This document shows positions 1 through 7,871 of a stretch of DNA of 64,000 nt, one piece after another. Under the pieces are notes generated by a model, which did not search any database, was not told the DNA's origin, and saw only the letters and a program-made list of their open reading frames with translations. The stretch covers positions 62,001-126,000 of the forward strand of contig CAINOB010000062.1 of the NCBI GenBank assembly GCA_903851365.1. Direction: 5' to 3'. Made by a program: the position numbers and the translations under genes. This stretch comes from an uncultured Bacteroidota bacterium (GTDB lineage: Bacteria > Bacteroidota > Bacteroidia > Bacteroidales > UBA12481). Each line of letters opens with the position of its first letter. Positions within the stretch are counted from its first letter, which is position 1.

Positions 1-417
1 TTTCATGTTTTTTGTTGGCAGATAATTTTCGCCCCAGGCCAACAGCATCATGGAGTAGATGAGGAAAGCCAGCAGGATATTGAACAATACTCCGCCGAGC
101 ATGATCAGGAGTCGCTGACCCGATGGTTTTGCCCTGAATTCCCAGGGTTGCGGAGGCAGTTTCATGGCTTCCTTGTCCATGGATTCATCGATCATACCCG
201 AGATCTTGACATATCCGCCAAGTGGCAGCCAGCCGATACCATACTCAGTTTCTCCCCGCTTGATTTTAAACAGGGAGAACCATGGATCGAAAAAAAGGTA
301 GAATTTCTCGACCCGAGTTTTAAAAATCCGGGCAAAAATAAAATGGCCGAATTCATGTATAATGACTAGCAGTGAGAGGCTTAACAGCAATTGAGCGGCT
401 TTAATCAGGACTACCAT
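1..417 (-). CDS. rseP: Site-2 intramembrane zinc metalloprotease RseP, N-terminal part (cut by window edge)
   Basis: The reverse strand from the ATG at 417 reads MVVLIKAAQLLLSLSLLVII followed by HEFGHFIFAR, the HExxH zinc site inside the first membrane helix that defines site-2 proteases (M50). It continues with KTRVEKFYLFFDPW and GIGWLPLGGYVKISGM, typical of RseP, and then a second hydrophobic segment near the window edge. About 139 codons are present; the family has about 440, so the C-terminal PDZ and LDG region lies outside. It cleaves anti-sigma factors and leftover signal peptides within the inner membrane. It follows dxr by 12 bp on the same strand, and a dxr-rseP order is common in Bacteroidota, so co-transcription is likely. 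Confidence 0.93.
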   Translation of the reverse strand, partial: MVVLIKAAQLLLSLSLLVIIHEFGHFIFARIFKTRVEKFYLFFDPWFSLFKIKRGETEYGIGWLPLGGYVKISGMIDESMDKEAMKLPPQPWEFRAKPSGQRLLIMLGGVLFNILLAFLIYSMMLLAWGENYLPTKNMK

Positions 418-429
418 TGATGAAATTTT

Positions 430-1575
430 TTATACAAATGATGAGGCAATGGACCGGGCCTCCCGGTCGGATTCAATATATTCAGATAAACCGGCAACCG
501 GTAAAAATGTTGCTTTTTGGAGAGTCTTTTCAATTATTTTGGTCATCCCGTAGAAGCCCAGGCGATCACTGAGGAAAGCCTCCACAGCGATTTCGTTTGC
601 GGCATTCATGATGCAGGGCATATTTCCTCCGATGCGCATAGCTTCGAGTGCTATTGCCAGGTTCGGGAACCTCACCGGATCCGGAGCTTCGAAGGTAAGG
701 CAGGGATAATCGGTAAAATTAAATTTCGGGAAGAGCCCGTTTAACCGTTGAGGGTAGCTCATGGCATATAAAATCGGCAGGCGCATATCCGGAAGACCCA
801 GCTGAGCCTTGAGGGAACCGTCGCAGAACTGCACCAGTGAATGTACGATCGACTGAGGATGCACAATCACATCGATCTGTTCATGCCTGAGATTAAACAG
901 CCAGCGGGCTTCGATCACTTCGAGGCCCTTATTCATGAGTGATGCTGAATCGATGGTGATCTTTGCACCCATGTTCCAGGTGGGATGCTTCAGTGCATCA
1001 TGAAAGGTAACTTTTTCGAGAGCCTTGATGTCCAGGTTCCGGAACGGACCCCCGGAAGCGGTGATATAGATCTTATCCACCTCGGCATGCTGTTCGCCCA
1101 TGAGGCATTGAAAAATAGCGCTATGCTCAGAATCCACAGGAAGCAGGTCGACTTTATTTTCGCTTGCCAGCCGAGTCACTAGTTCGCCGGCTACCACCAG
1201 GGTTTCCTTGTTGGCCAGGGCAATCTGCTTGCCGGCTTTTATCGCCTGGATAACCGGTATCAGTCCGGCAAATCCCACCATTGCAGCCAGCACCATATCC
1301 ACTCGATCACCGGTTACAGCTTGCTCGAGCGCTTCCTGTCCGCCACCTACGGTGATCGGCAAACCCGAGAGTGCAGTTTTTACCTTTTCCAGATGGCTAT
1401 GATCGGTAATTACCACAGTTGCCGGCAAAAAGCGGGCTGCCTGTTCGATAAGAAGTTTATAATTTGATCGGGCGGTGAGGACTTCAACGGCAAAATCGAC
1501 CGGATGATTTGCGATCACCTCGAGAGTTTGCCGGCCTATGGAGCCGGTCGATCCCAGGATAGCGATCCTCTTCAT
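430..1575 (-). CDS. dxr: 1-deoxy-D-xylulose 5-phosphate reductoisomerase
   Basis: This 381-residue protein has the usual Dxr length. The NADPH loop GSTGSIG is at residues 8-14, the metal ligands lie in VDSEHSAIFQ (Asp148, Glu150) and NKGLEVIEA (Glu219), and ITASGGPF marks the flexible substrate loop. It converts DXP to 2-C-methyl-D-erythritol 4-phosphate in the cytoplasm, the committed step of the non-mevalonate isoprenoid pathway. The start codon overlaps the last base of the upstream M23 gene stop (TAATG), and rseP follows closely, suggesting an M23-dxr-rseP transcription unit. Confidence 0.97.
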   Translation of the reverse strand: MKRIAILGSTGSIGRQTLEVIANHPVDFAVEVLTARSNYKLLIEQAARFLPATVVITDHSHLEKVKTALSGLPITVGGGQEALEQAVTGDRVDMVLAAMVGFAGLIPVIQAIKAGKQIALANKETLVVAGELVTRLASENKVDLLPVDSEHSAIFQCLMGEQHAEVDKIYITASGGPFRNLDIKALEKVTFHDALKHPTWNMGAKITIDSASLMNKGLEVIEARWLFNLRHEQIDVIVHPQSIVHSLVQFCDGSLKAQLGLPDMRLPILYAMSYPQRLNGLFPKFNFTDYPCLTFEAPDPVRFPNLAIALEAMRIGGNMPCIMNAANEIAVEAFLSDRLGFYGMTKIIEKTLQKATFLPVAGLSEYIESDREARSIASSFV

Positions 1576-2441
1576 TATTCGAATGCGATAAAGTGTTCAG
1601 GATTAAGGGGCCGGCCCAGGTGCCACAATTCAAAATGCAAATGCGGACCGGTAGTCAGTTCGCCCGTATTTCCCACGGTAGCGACCACTTCACCTGCTTT
1701 TACCCGGTCGCCCACCTTTTTAAACAACTCTTTATTGTGTTTATATACTGATACCAGGTTGTTGTCATGTTGTATCTGGACAGTAAATCCGGTTTCGGTG
1801 GTATAGTCGGAAAAGATCACAGTTCCGTCGAGCACTGCTTTTATTCCCTGGTTACTTGCGGTGGCGATATCCACTCCATAATGATGATTGGCATAATCGA
1901 AGTGTGCCATGACCAAACCACGGACAGGCGGGAAAAAATAGAGCTGGTTAAGGCTTCTGTTTTCTGCGGTGGCATTTTCAGGATTCAGGTTAAATCGTTG
2001 GGCTTTTTCCACATCCATGCGGAGCAGTGAATCCTCTGCCGAGCGGTCGTCAGAGATCTGGTGTGTAGCGATTTTGGCAGTGCCCTCATCGGTACTGTGC
2101 GTTTTTGGCTGACCGCCATTGACTATGGTGATGAGGTTTTCGATAAACTGATCCTTGAGTGACAGTTGATAATCAAGTGAATCGAGGCGTAAAGCATTCA
2201 GGCGGATATTACGCGTCATTTCAGCTTTTGGATACCCAGGCACCAATTGTTTCAGAGGGGTATATATCACCAGCATGATCACGATCAGGGTATAGATAGT
2301 AATTGAAATGGCTAGTGCATTGATCACGTTCATCCGTGAAAGTTTCATCTGCCAAACTTCCTCAAAGGAGGTTTCACGCATGATTACCAGGCGGTACTTG
2401 CTTTTAAGCTTATGAACCAGTTTTTTCTTCGGCTCGGCCAT
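1575..2441 (-). CDS. Membrane-anchored M23 family metallopeptidase
   Basis: A 288-residue protein with a basic cytoplasmic N-terminus, one membrane helix at about residues 38-61, a helical linker and a C-terminal LytM/M23 domain. Zinc-ligand motifs are HHYGVDIA (His187, Asp191) and HLHFELW (His267/His269). The family cleaves peptidoglycan cross-bridges or regulates amidases; this topology puts the catalytic domain in the periplasm. It is the first gene of the unit leading into dxr and rseP. The stretch upstream is purine-rich repeat rather than a recognisable promoter. Catalytic residues look intact, so it is probably an active endopeptidase, but the exact bond is unknown. Confidence 0.93.
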   Translation of the reverse strand: MAEPKKKLVHKLKSKYRLVIMRETSFEEVWQMKLSRMNVINALAISITIYTLIVIMLVIYTPLKQLVPGYPKAEMTRNIRLNALRLDSLDYQLSLKDQFIENLITIVNGGQPKTHSTDEGTAKIATHQISDDRSAEDSLLRMDVEKAQRFNLNPENATAENRSLNQLYFFPPVRGLVMAHFDYANHHYGVDIATASNQGIKAVLDGTVIFSDYTTETGFTVQIQHDNNLVSVYKHNKELFKKVGDRVKAGEVVATVGNTGELTTGPHLHFELWHLGRPLNPEHFIAFE

Positions 2442-2465
2442 TGGGGCAGAAATTGTTAATCGGGC

Positions 2466-2550
2466 AAAGATAGGAAGAAAGATTGGAAGACGGAGAAGAA
2501 GATCGGGGGACGAAGAAGAAGACCGACAGACGAAAGAAAGATCGATAGAG
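2466..2550. repeat. Purine-rich GAAGAC-type degenerate repeat
   Basis: Almost pure purine stretch built from short imperfect units such as GGAAGACGGAGAAGAAGA and CGAAGAAGAAGACC. Similar text occurs inside the GH32-like gene (50515-50563) and inside ilvD (62631-62695). It lies between the M23 gene and a GTCATCCC-type palindrome and shows no coding signal. Confidence 0.6.
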
Positions 2551-2587
2551 TTGTCATCCCCGCGAAGGTGGGAACCCCGTCCCTGAC
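2551..2587 (-). repeat. Palindromic repeat family B, copy 1
   Basis: TTGTCATCCCCGCGAAGGTG followed by GGAACCCCGTCCCTGACC. It matches, in inverted orientation, the copies at 35317, 47599, 56433 and 62492 (core GGGACGGGG...CCCGCCTTCGCGGG...ATGACAA). Confidence 0.75.
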
Positions 2588-2648
2588 CGCGGCATTTTGC
2601 GGCATCAATTAAATTTACTTTAAGTTGATAACATAAGCGAAATTATAT

Positions 2649-2656
2649 TATCTTTG
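2649..2656 (+). promoter_or_regulatory. Bacteroidota -7 element of initiator tRNA promoter
   Basis: TATCTTTG is a perfect match to the Bacteroidota -7 consensus TAnnTTTG. It lies 14 bases before the tRNA, so transcription should start near 2662. The -33 element is not clear. Confidence 0.7.
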
Positions 2657-2669
2657 TGACCGCAAACAA

Positions 2670-2739
<70 letters not shown>

Positions 2740-2742
<3 letters not shown>

Positions 2743-2762
2743 CGATTAAACCTGTCAGCTTT
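2740..2762 (+). repeat. Direct repeat at tRNA 3' end (left copy)
   Basis: CTACGATTAAACCTGTCAGC plus TTT is repeated exactly at 3597-3619. The left copy includes the last tRNA bases. The repeats bracket about 0.85 kb holding the nucleotidyltransferase and a small membrane protein. Confidence 0.7.
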
Positions 2763-2785
2763 CAGAAAGCTGACAGGTTTTTTAT
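2748..2785 (+). terminator. Rho-independent terminator of tRNA-fMet; palindrome family A, copy 1
   Basis: AAACCTGTCAGCTTTC and its exact complement GAAAGCTGACAGGTTT face each other around a single A and are followed by TTTTTATTTT. It starts six bases after the tRNA. The same palindrome recurs at 3605, 11735, 14991, 15793 and 16747. Confidence 0.85.
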
Positions 2786-2977
2786 TTTGTGCAAACTTGA
2801 ACAGAATCTCTGTTACCACCATTAAATCAAGCTTAAGCTGCTCGATACCGATTGCACCGACATAAGGGAAGTATTCAAGAATTTCCTCATCAGACAAGAC
2901 CAATGGATTTGGCGGAAGAAGGGAATTTTCAGGACTAAGCACGTTCGAACCCATCATATTATAAAGAATTAAGTAAT

Positions 2978-2985
2978 TATCTTTG
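2978..2985 (+). promoter_or_regulatory. -7 promoter element upstream of nucleotidyltransferase
   Basis: TATCTTTG matches TAnnTTTG. The predicted transcription start near 2992 would leave the ATG at 2996 almost leaderless, which favours the in-frame ATG at 3005. Confidence 0.55.
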
Positions 2986-3004
2986 CAGTTGACTGATGTT
3001 AATA

Positions 3005-3310
3005 ATGTCTGATCAAGGGTTTGCAATAGAATTATCGAAGCGATTCATATCCGAATTGCGGGCATTTGGGTACAAGCCCCAGAGGGCATACCTTTTCGGA
3101 TCATTTGCGAAAAACAAGCAGAATGAGTTCTCAGATATTGATTTGGCCGTTTGGGATTCTAATTTTTCTGGCTGCATGGCTATCGATTACGAAGGTTTTA
3201 AAACCCTACTCATCAAGTTCCCCCGCATTGAACTGCACACTTTCAATCCTGCTGACCGCAGTGATCCTTTTATTTCCGAGATCGAGAAAGAGGGAATTAA
3301 TCTACTTTAA
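3005..3310 (+). CDS. MNT-type minimal nucleotidyltransferase
   Basis: A 101-residue protein (from ATG 3005; an in-frame ATG at 2996 adds three residues) with the polymerase-beta-like motif FGSFAKNKQNEFSDIDLAVW, in which Gly32-Ser33 and Asp44/Asp46 are the expected nucleotide and metal ligands. Minimal nucleotidyltransferases usually work with a HEPN-domain partner as a toxin-antitoxin pair in which the MNT protein AMPylates and silences the HEPN toxin. No HEPN gene is next to it; the neighbour is instead a 59-residue membrane protein 14 bp downstream. Both sit inside a direct-repeat-bounded segment at the initiator tRNA, suggesting acquired DNA. The catalytic motif is clear; the biological target is unknown. 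Confidence 0.8.
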   Translation: MSDQGFAIELSKRFISELRAFGYKPQRAYLFGSFAKNKQNEFSDIDLAVWDSNFSGCMAIDYEGFKTLLIKFPRIELHTFNPADRSDPFISEIEKEGINLL

Positions 3311-3324
3311 GAAACTTAGAATCT

Positions 3325-3504
3325 ATGATTGAAGCAGTTATTTATCTTGTAGTAACTACTATAAGCGTACTTTACATCTATAGGATATCCCGAGATATTA
3401 TCCCTTCGAATAAGAAGAAGATGGTAATAATAATAATTGCACTGATTCTTCTTTCTCAGGCTATCAATGTTATCCTTCATCTCTTTGGCGTATTTAAAGG
3501 ATAA
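3325..3504 (+). CDS. Small two-helix membrane protein (59 aa)
   Basis: The frame from ATG 3325 gives 59 residues: a hydrophobic segment MIEAVIYLVVTTISVLYIY, a basic turn RISRDIIPSNKKKM, and a second hydrophobic stretch beginning VIIIIALILLSQAINVIL. Two membrane helices with a positively charged loop are evident, resembling the short membrane regions of phospholipase D N-terminal domains, though similarity is too weak for a family call. It follows the nucleotidyltransferase by 14 bp in the same direction, so co-transcription is plausible. No ribosome binding site is obvious. It could be a membrane partner or effector of the nucleotidyltransferase; that is only inference from position. Confidence 0.55.
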   Translation: MIEAVIYLVVTTISVLYIYRISRDIIPSNKKKMVIIIIALILLSQAINVILHLFGVFKG

Positions 3505-3596
3505 CTGATTCGTTTTTCATCGGGTAATCAATTCCAGCGTGTCGTAAAAGTCGATCAGATCGGATAGAATATGGTTAGATAATTGTAACGTACAGA

Positions 3597-3640
3597 CTAC
3601 GATTAAACCTGTCAGCTTTTTGAAAGCTGACAGGTTTAAA
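3597..3640 (+). repeat. Direct repeat right copy with palindrome family A, copy 2
   Basis: Begins with the same 23 bases as 2740-2762 and contains AAACCTGTCAGCTTT facing AAAGCTGACAGGTTT. It closes the small segment that starts at the tRNA. Followed by AATTTATTTAG rather than a clean T-run. Confidence 0.75.
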
Positions 3641-3684
3641 TTTATTTAGCTACCTTAGTGGAACTCTACCAACGCACACCAAGC

Positions 3685-4692
3685 ATGAAACGGCTGACAG
3701 TATTCCTTCTGGTGACAGCCATGGTCCTTTCGATTGAAAAATGTACGCCCCCTTCGGAGAATACTCCACCCGTCATTAAAAGCATTAGTGTCGACCGTGA
3801 TTCTGTTTTTCCCGGCGATACAGTCAAACTCAGCTTCGACTATTTTGATGCTGAGGGCGATAGCATTTATATTCAATGGACAAGTCGATCTGGTAAATTT
3901 GTTCCGGATTCATTTAGCCGGATCGAAAGGTGGATTGCACCCAAAATTCCGGGAGATTACTTTATACAGCTTAGCATTTCCGACAAACAGAAATCTATGG
4001 TAGGTGTCGATAGAATCGGGATTGTGGTAATCGATCGCCCAGGTACTTTCACCGATTTGCGCGACGGTCACACCTATAAGTGGGTGAAAATAGGCAATCA
4101 GATCTGGATGGCGGAAAACCTGGCATATCTGCCTTATGTTTCTTCTTCGCTCGGGAATCCTTCAGGATATTATGTAAATGGTTACCAGGACTATGGCTCC
4201 TCGACAGTCGAGGCAAAGCAAACTTCCAATTTCAAAAAATATGGAGTCCTTTATGGTCATGAATCCGCTCAAAAAGCCTGCCCGAAAGGATGGCATTTGT
4301 CGACCGATGAGGAGTGGAAAACACTTGAAATTTTTCTGGGTATGGATCCGTCGACAGCCGAACTATTTGACCGGGGGTATGTAAACTCAAGGAGTGTTGC
4401 GTTGAGTCTGATGTCTGATATCGTGTGGGCCGGCAATAACAGCAGCGGGTTCAATGCTGTGCCAGGAGGATTAATCTATTATGAACATGGTGGGGGATCC
4501 ACTTATGATTGGTTTTGGTATTTTGGCACGGCTGGTGAGAGTGCAGTCTATCTTTCTCCTTCATACAGTTCAAACTTATGCAGGAGTTTTTACGCTTATG
4601 ACCTTTACGGGAAATCATTTATTGGGGTTAACCGGAAGTCAATTGAAAATCTGGAAGGTTTCTCCGTCCGCTGTGTGAAGGATGAAAACTAA
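3685..4692 (+). CDS. FISUMP-domain surface lipoprotein 1
   Basis: A 335-residue protein starting MKRLTVFLLVTAMVLSIEKC, a signal peptide with a probable lipidation cysteine although LSIEKC is a poor lipobox. Residues about 25-115 form an Ig/PKD-like beta domain (DSVFPGDTVKLSFDYFDAEG). The rest is a Fibrobacter succinogenes major paralogous (FISUMP) domain, recognisable by GTFTDLRDGHTYKWVKIG, QIWMAENLAYLP, ACPKGWHLSTDEEW and the terminal FSVRCVKDEN. Such domains occur on exported proteins of unknown function. GTG 3658 could extend the frame, but it overlaps a promoter-like TACCTTAG; ATG 3685 gives the signal peptide. A close paralogue follows immediately. Confidence 0.88.
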   Translation: MKRLTVFLLVTAMVLSIEKCTPPSENTPPVIKSISVDRDSVFPGDTVKLSFDYFDAEGDSIYIQWTSRSGKFVPDSFSRIERWIAPKIPGDYFIQLSISDKQKSMVGVDRIGIVVIDRPGTFTDLRDGHTYKWVKIGNQIWMAENLAYLPYVSSSLGNPSGYYVNGYQDYGSSTVEAKQTSNFKKYGVLYGHESAQKACPKGWHLSTDEEWKTLEIFLGMDPSTAELFDRGYVNSRSVALSLMSDIVWAGNNSSGFNAVPGGLIYYEHGGGSTYDWFWYFGTAGESAVYLSPSYSSNLCRSFYAYDLYGKSFIGVNRKSIENLEGFSVRCVKDEN

Positions 4693-4696
4693 TGCC

Positions 4697-5632
4697 ATGA
4701 AAAACATACTGCCCATCATCGTCCTTCTGGTTGTGAGCTTTTCCTGCTCCAAGAACACTCCACCGGTTATCGTTAGCCTTTATGCCGAACCAGATTCAAT
4801 TTATATTGGTGAAACGACCAATCTGCTATTCACCTATGATGATCCTGATAAGAAAGACGCTCTTATAGTTCTTTGGAATTGTTCTTACGGTAAGCTGCTT
4901 ATTTCCGGGAACCCCACTAAGGAAAATCCCACTAAGTGGATTGCTCCAAAGGTCCCGGGGGTATATTTTATTAACCTGCAGATTAAGGATCTGGCGGATG
5001 AAAGGGATGCTGACAGTGTAAAAATTACCGTCTTAGATTCCACCGGCACCTTCACTGATGCCCGCGACGGGCACAAGTATAAATGGATCAAGATCGGCAG
5101 TCAGGTTTGGATGGCGGAGAACTTAGCTTATCTGCCCAATGTCACGGCTGCCTCCACTCAAGGAAGTTTTGATTCCTATTTTGTTTATGATTATGAAGGC
5201 AACAGAGTCTCGGACGCAAAGCGATCATACAATTATAATACCTATGGGGTTCTATACAATTCTCCATCAAAAGCATGCCCCGCGGGTTGGCATTTACCTT
5301 TGAAGGTTGAATGGGTCAAACTTGTAAACTATTTAGGCAATGATGCTGCCATGAAATTAAAATCAACGACACGTTGGTCAAGTGATAGTTTGGGCAATAA
5401 TAGGAACGGGAATAACTTAAGTGGGTTTAACGCACTACCTGGAGGGTATCGTGACTTTGCAATATACCATGGTGGACCGGGAAGCCATGGTTATTGTGCT
5501 TCGATGGGCGATGGTGCCTGGTTTTGGGAAGCTGAGGCTTCTGCATTCAATCTGTCTGTGTCCTCCTACCGCTTAGACTGGGGTCGAAGTGATTTCACTG
5601 CATTCTCCGTCCGGTGCGTGAAGGATGAGTGA
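4697..5632 (+). CDS. FISUMP-domain surface lipoprotein 2
   Basis: A 311-residue paralogue of the preceding gene with a clear lipoprotein signal (MKNILPIIVLLVVSFSCSKN), an Ig-like domain (DSIYIGETTNLLFTYDDPDK) and a FISUMP domain: GTFTDARDGHKYKWIKIGSQ, WMAENLAYLP, ACPAGWHLPLKVEW and a final FSVRCVKDE. ATG 4682 lies upstream in frame inside the previous gene; ATG 4697, just after that gene's stop, begins a proper signal sequence. The two genes are probably one transcript from a local tandem duplication. Sequence between the shared landmarks differs strongly, as expected for variable surface domains. Function unknown. Confidence 0.88.
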   Translation: MKNILPIIVLLVVSFSCSKNTPPVIVSLYAEPDSIYIGETTNLLFTYDDPDKKDALIVLWNCSYGKLLISGNPTKENPTKWIAPKVPGVYFINLQIKDLADERDADSVKITVLDSTGTFTDARDGHKYKWIKIGSQVWMAENLAYLPNVTAASTQGSFDSYFVYDYEGNRVSDAKRSYNYNTYGVLYNSPSKACPAGWHLPLKVEWVKLVNYLGNDAAMKLKSTTRWSSDSLGNNRNGNNLSGFNALPGGYRDFAIYHGGPGSHGYCASMGDGAWFWEAEASAFNLSVSSYRLDWGRSDFTAFSVRCVKDE

Positions 5633-5686
5633 AATCAGAAATTTTCCACAGTATCCAGTATCAACCATTGGATATCCAAATGAATT

Positions 5687-7018
5687 CTATTTTAGTTTTT
5701 CATTTAGAATCTTTCTAAGTTCTGCCAAAGGTTTATTTCGTGCGAGTATTAACCCATCAGGTGCAATTAGAATCGTTGTCGGAAAAGAGGTAACTCTCAG
5801 CTTTTCAACAATATTGGTTTTATCCTCGCTCTTTTGATTGACAAAAACATGTTCCCAGTCCATTTGTTGGTCATTGACAAATTGAGCTACTTTTTTGGCA
5901 TCCGTATCAAAGGCCACACTAACCAAAACCAAGTTTTTATCCTTGAAATCTTGATGAATGGCTTTAATATCCGGAATCGATTTAATACAAGGATTACACC
6001 AGGTTCCCCAAAAATCCAGAAGAATGAATTTATCAGGGTAATCCTTCAGTGAGAATTCAGAATGATCGAGTTTTTGGGAAATGAATTTAGGGACACGGAG
6101 CCCTTCGATGAACCCTTCAGGATGGGTGTTTTCGCCAACATATTTGAGATTCAGCGTATCACCCCAAAGTGATATCTTGTCTAATGAATAATCTTGTTTA
6201 CCGGTATTGAATATGTCACCAATTTGCAAAGGTAAATCGCCTTTAATTTCAGAGGGCTTCTCTCCACTTTTACAAACGAATATAGCAGCTCTTTGTTTGC
6301 TGTATTGAATGCCGGAAAATCTATTTGAAACATAGATATCATATTTTGAATGGTTGATTTTAACCTGGCCGTATCGATGCTCGGGGAAACTGATAAAAAG
6401 ATCATACTTTTTTTCAACCACATTATCTGTGTTATAAGTTAATCCTAAAGAACCTCGATAAGGACTTGGTTGCAAATTAGCATTCATTGCAGTTATTTTC
6501 CCTCCCTGGTAATATTCAAAATCTGCAGTGATGACCGGTGTGGATTTTTCCATTTCCTCTTCCTTTTCCTTACTTACCGGATATTCAAATTCAAGAATTC
6601 TTTCGTCTGAAAAATCCTCATTGTTGTTTGAATCAATAATTACTATCCTTTTCTTATCATGCCTGGTCCCAATTAAAATGATGATTTCACTATCAACTAA
6701 GTCGGTAGTTAATTTGGTTGTATCTAATTTATAGTAGGTTGCAAACTGCTCGAACCTCTCTTTTGTCATTTTACCCGCCTTATAGAGGTTCCAAAAATGT
6801 TGTCGGGGTTGCTCAATGATACTGCGAATAACGTATTCGTCGAGGTCCTTGGGAACACCCTTGTAATAGATCGAATCCTTTGATGGGAAAGTGATAACGT
6901 TACCATTAAGGAAAGGACCGTAACCCTTAACATGCTGAAGATTAATTGATAAATCGTTTTTCTGGTTGCTGCAGCCAAAAAGCAGAAAAATCAGGATTAG
7001 AATATTGAGCCGGTTCAT
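5687..7018 (-). CDS. TlpA-like thioredoxin-fold lipoprotein
   Basis: A 443-residue exported protein with lipobox LLFGCSNQ near residue 16. About 300 residues without recognised motifs precede a C-terminal TlpA/redoxin domain: ILLDFWGTWCNPCIKSIPDI with the CxxC pair at Cys341 and Cys344, and the cis-proline region VTSFPTTILIAPDG. These domains keep periplasmic thiols reduced or act as disulfide oxidoreductases; Bacteroidota often fuse them to long N-terminal regions. Transcribed alone, convergent with the FISUMP pair and followed upstream by a 14-bp palindrome at 7099-7112. The N-terminal role is unknown. Confidence 0.88.
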   Translation of the reverse strand: MNRLNILILIFLLFGCSNQKNDLSINLQHVKGYGPFLNGNVITFPSKDSIYYKGVPKDLDEYVIRSIIEQPRQHFWNLYKAGKMTKERFEQFATYYKLDTTKLTTDLVDSEIIILIGTRHDKKRIVIIDSNNNEDFSDERILEFEYPVSKEKEEEMEKSTPVITADFEYYQGGKITAMNANLQPSPYRGSLGLTYNTDNVVEKKYDLFISFPEHRYGQVKINHSKYDIYVSNRFSGIQYSKQRAAIFVCKSGEKPSEIKGDLPLQIGDIFNTGKQDYSLDKISLWGDTLNLKYVGENTHPEGFIEGLRVPKFISQKLDHSEFSLKDYPDKFILLDFWGTWCNPCIKSIPDIKAIHQDFKDKNLVLVSVAFDTDAKKVAQFVNDQQMDWEHVFVNQKSEDKTNIVEKLRVTSFPTTILIAPDGLILARNKPLAELRKILNEKLK

Positions 7019-7098
7019 AGTACTTTATTGTTTGGTTTGTGGAGATATCAGTTTGAAAGACAACAATTTAAACAAAAGGACAATCGATCTTGCAAATT

Positions 7099-7112
7099 AT
7101 TGTATATACAAT
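7099..7112. promoter_or_regulatory. 14-bp perfect palindrome, possible operator
   Basis: ATTGTATATACAAT lies 81 bases upstream of the TlpA-like start, in the gap between that gene and the LytTR regulator. A regulator-binding role is a guess from symmetry and position. Confidence 0.35.
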
Positions 7113-7127
7113 TTAGATTAAGGTGTA

Positions 7128-7871
7128 TCACAATATCCGTTTACTCAGCTCTTCTTTTCGGGCTCTCGATATGGGCACCGATGAACCATCACTCATTTTC
7201 AGATATCCGCCATCACTTTTTACGAGTGTCTTAATATGAATGCTGTTTACCAGATGGGATTGGTGCGTCCGGATAAATCCGCACGACTCGAGCGCCAGTT
7301 CGAACTCCTTGAGGGTACGTGTCACCATTATTATCGCACCGGAATCAAGAAAAAATCGGGTGTAGTTCGATTCCGACTGGCAGCGGATGATCTGCCGTAC
7401 CGGAATAAAATCGATCCTGTCGTCCTGCGGCAAGGCAATCCGCTTATCCTGATCGGTCCGTTTCTGATTATCAACCAGATTCCTTAAACGGACGTTTTCC
7501 TCCCTGATGCTGATTGATTCGATCGCCCGGTTCACACTCTCGATCAGCTTATAGAGATCGATCGGCTTTAAGAGATAATCCAGGGCATTGAACTGAAAGG
7601 CACGGAATGCATACTCGTCATAGGCGGTTACAAAGATGATCCCAAACCTAATTTCTTTAACCTTTTCGAGCAAGGAAAATATGTCGCCTCCCGGCATGCG
7701 GACATCCAGAAAAACCAGATCGGGATTGAGGGAATTGATCTTTTCAAGCGCCTCGTCGTTATCGGCAGCCTCCCCGATGATGAGCACCTGAGGACAGTAC
7801 AAATGGAGCAACCCGATCAGGTTTTCACGATTCGCAGGTTTGTCCTCCACCACCAGCGCACGAACTTTCAT
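7128..7871 (-). CDS. LytTR-family response regulator
   Basis: A 247-residue regulator. Residues 1-120 are a receiver domain: acidic pocket VVED (9-10), phosphoacceptor Asp56 in LVFLDVRMPGG, Thr in FVTAYDEYAF and Lys in DYLLKPID. Residues about 145-247 are a LytTR DNA-binding domain (IIRCQSESNYTRFFLDSG, RTLKEFELALESCGFIRTHQ, SHLVNSIHIK). LytTR domains bind direct repeats upstream of target genes, often envelope genes. Its start overlaps the end of the upstream kinase gene by four bases (ATGA), so the two are translationally coupled. Confidence 0.95.
   Translation of the reverse strand: MKVRALVVEDKPANRENLIGLLHLYCPQVLIIGEAADNDEALEKINSLNPDLVFLDVRMPGGDIFSLLEKVKEIRFGIIFVTAYDEYAFRAFQFNALDYLLKPIDLYKLIESVNRAIESISIREENVRLRNLVDNQKRTDQDKRIALPQDDRIDFIPVRQIIRCQSESNYTRFFLDSGAIIMVTRTLKEFELALESCGFIRTHQSHLVNSIHIKTLVKSDGGYLKMSDGSSVPISRARKEELSKRIL

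Noticed and set aside
3658-3684. GTG start for FISUMP gene 1
   Set aside because: It would lie on a promoter-like element and lacks signal-peptide character.
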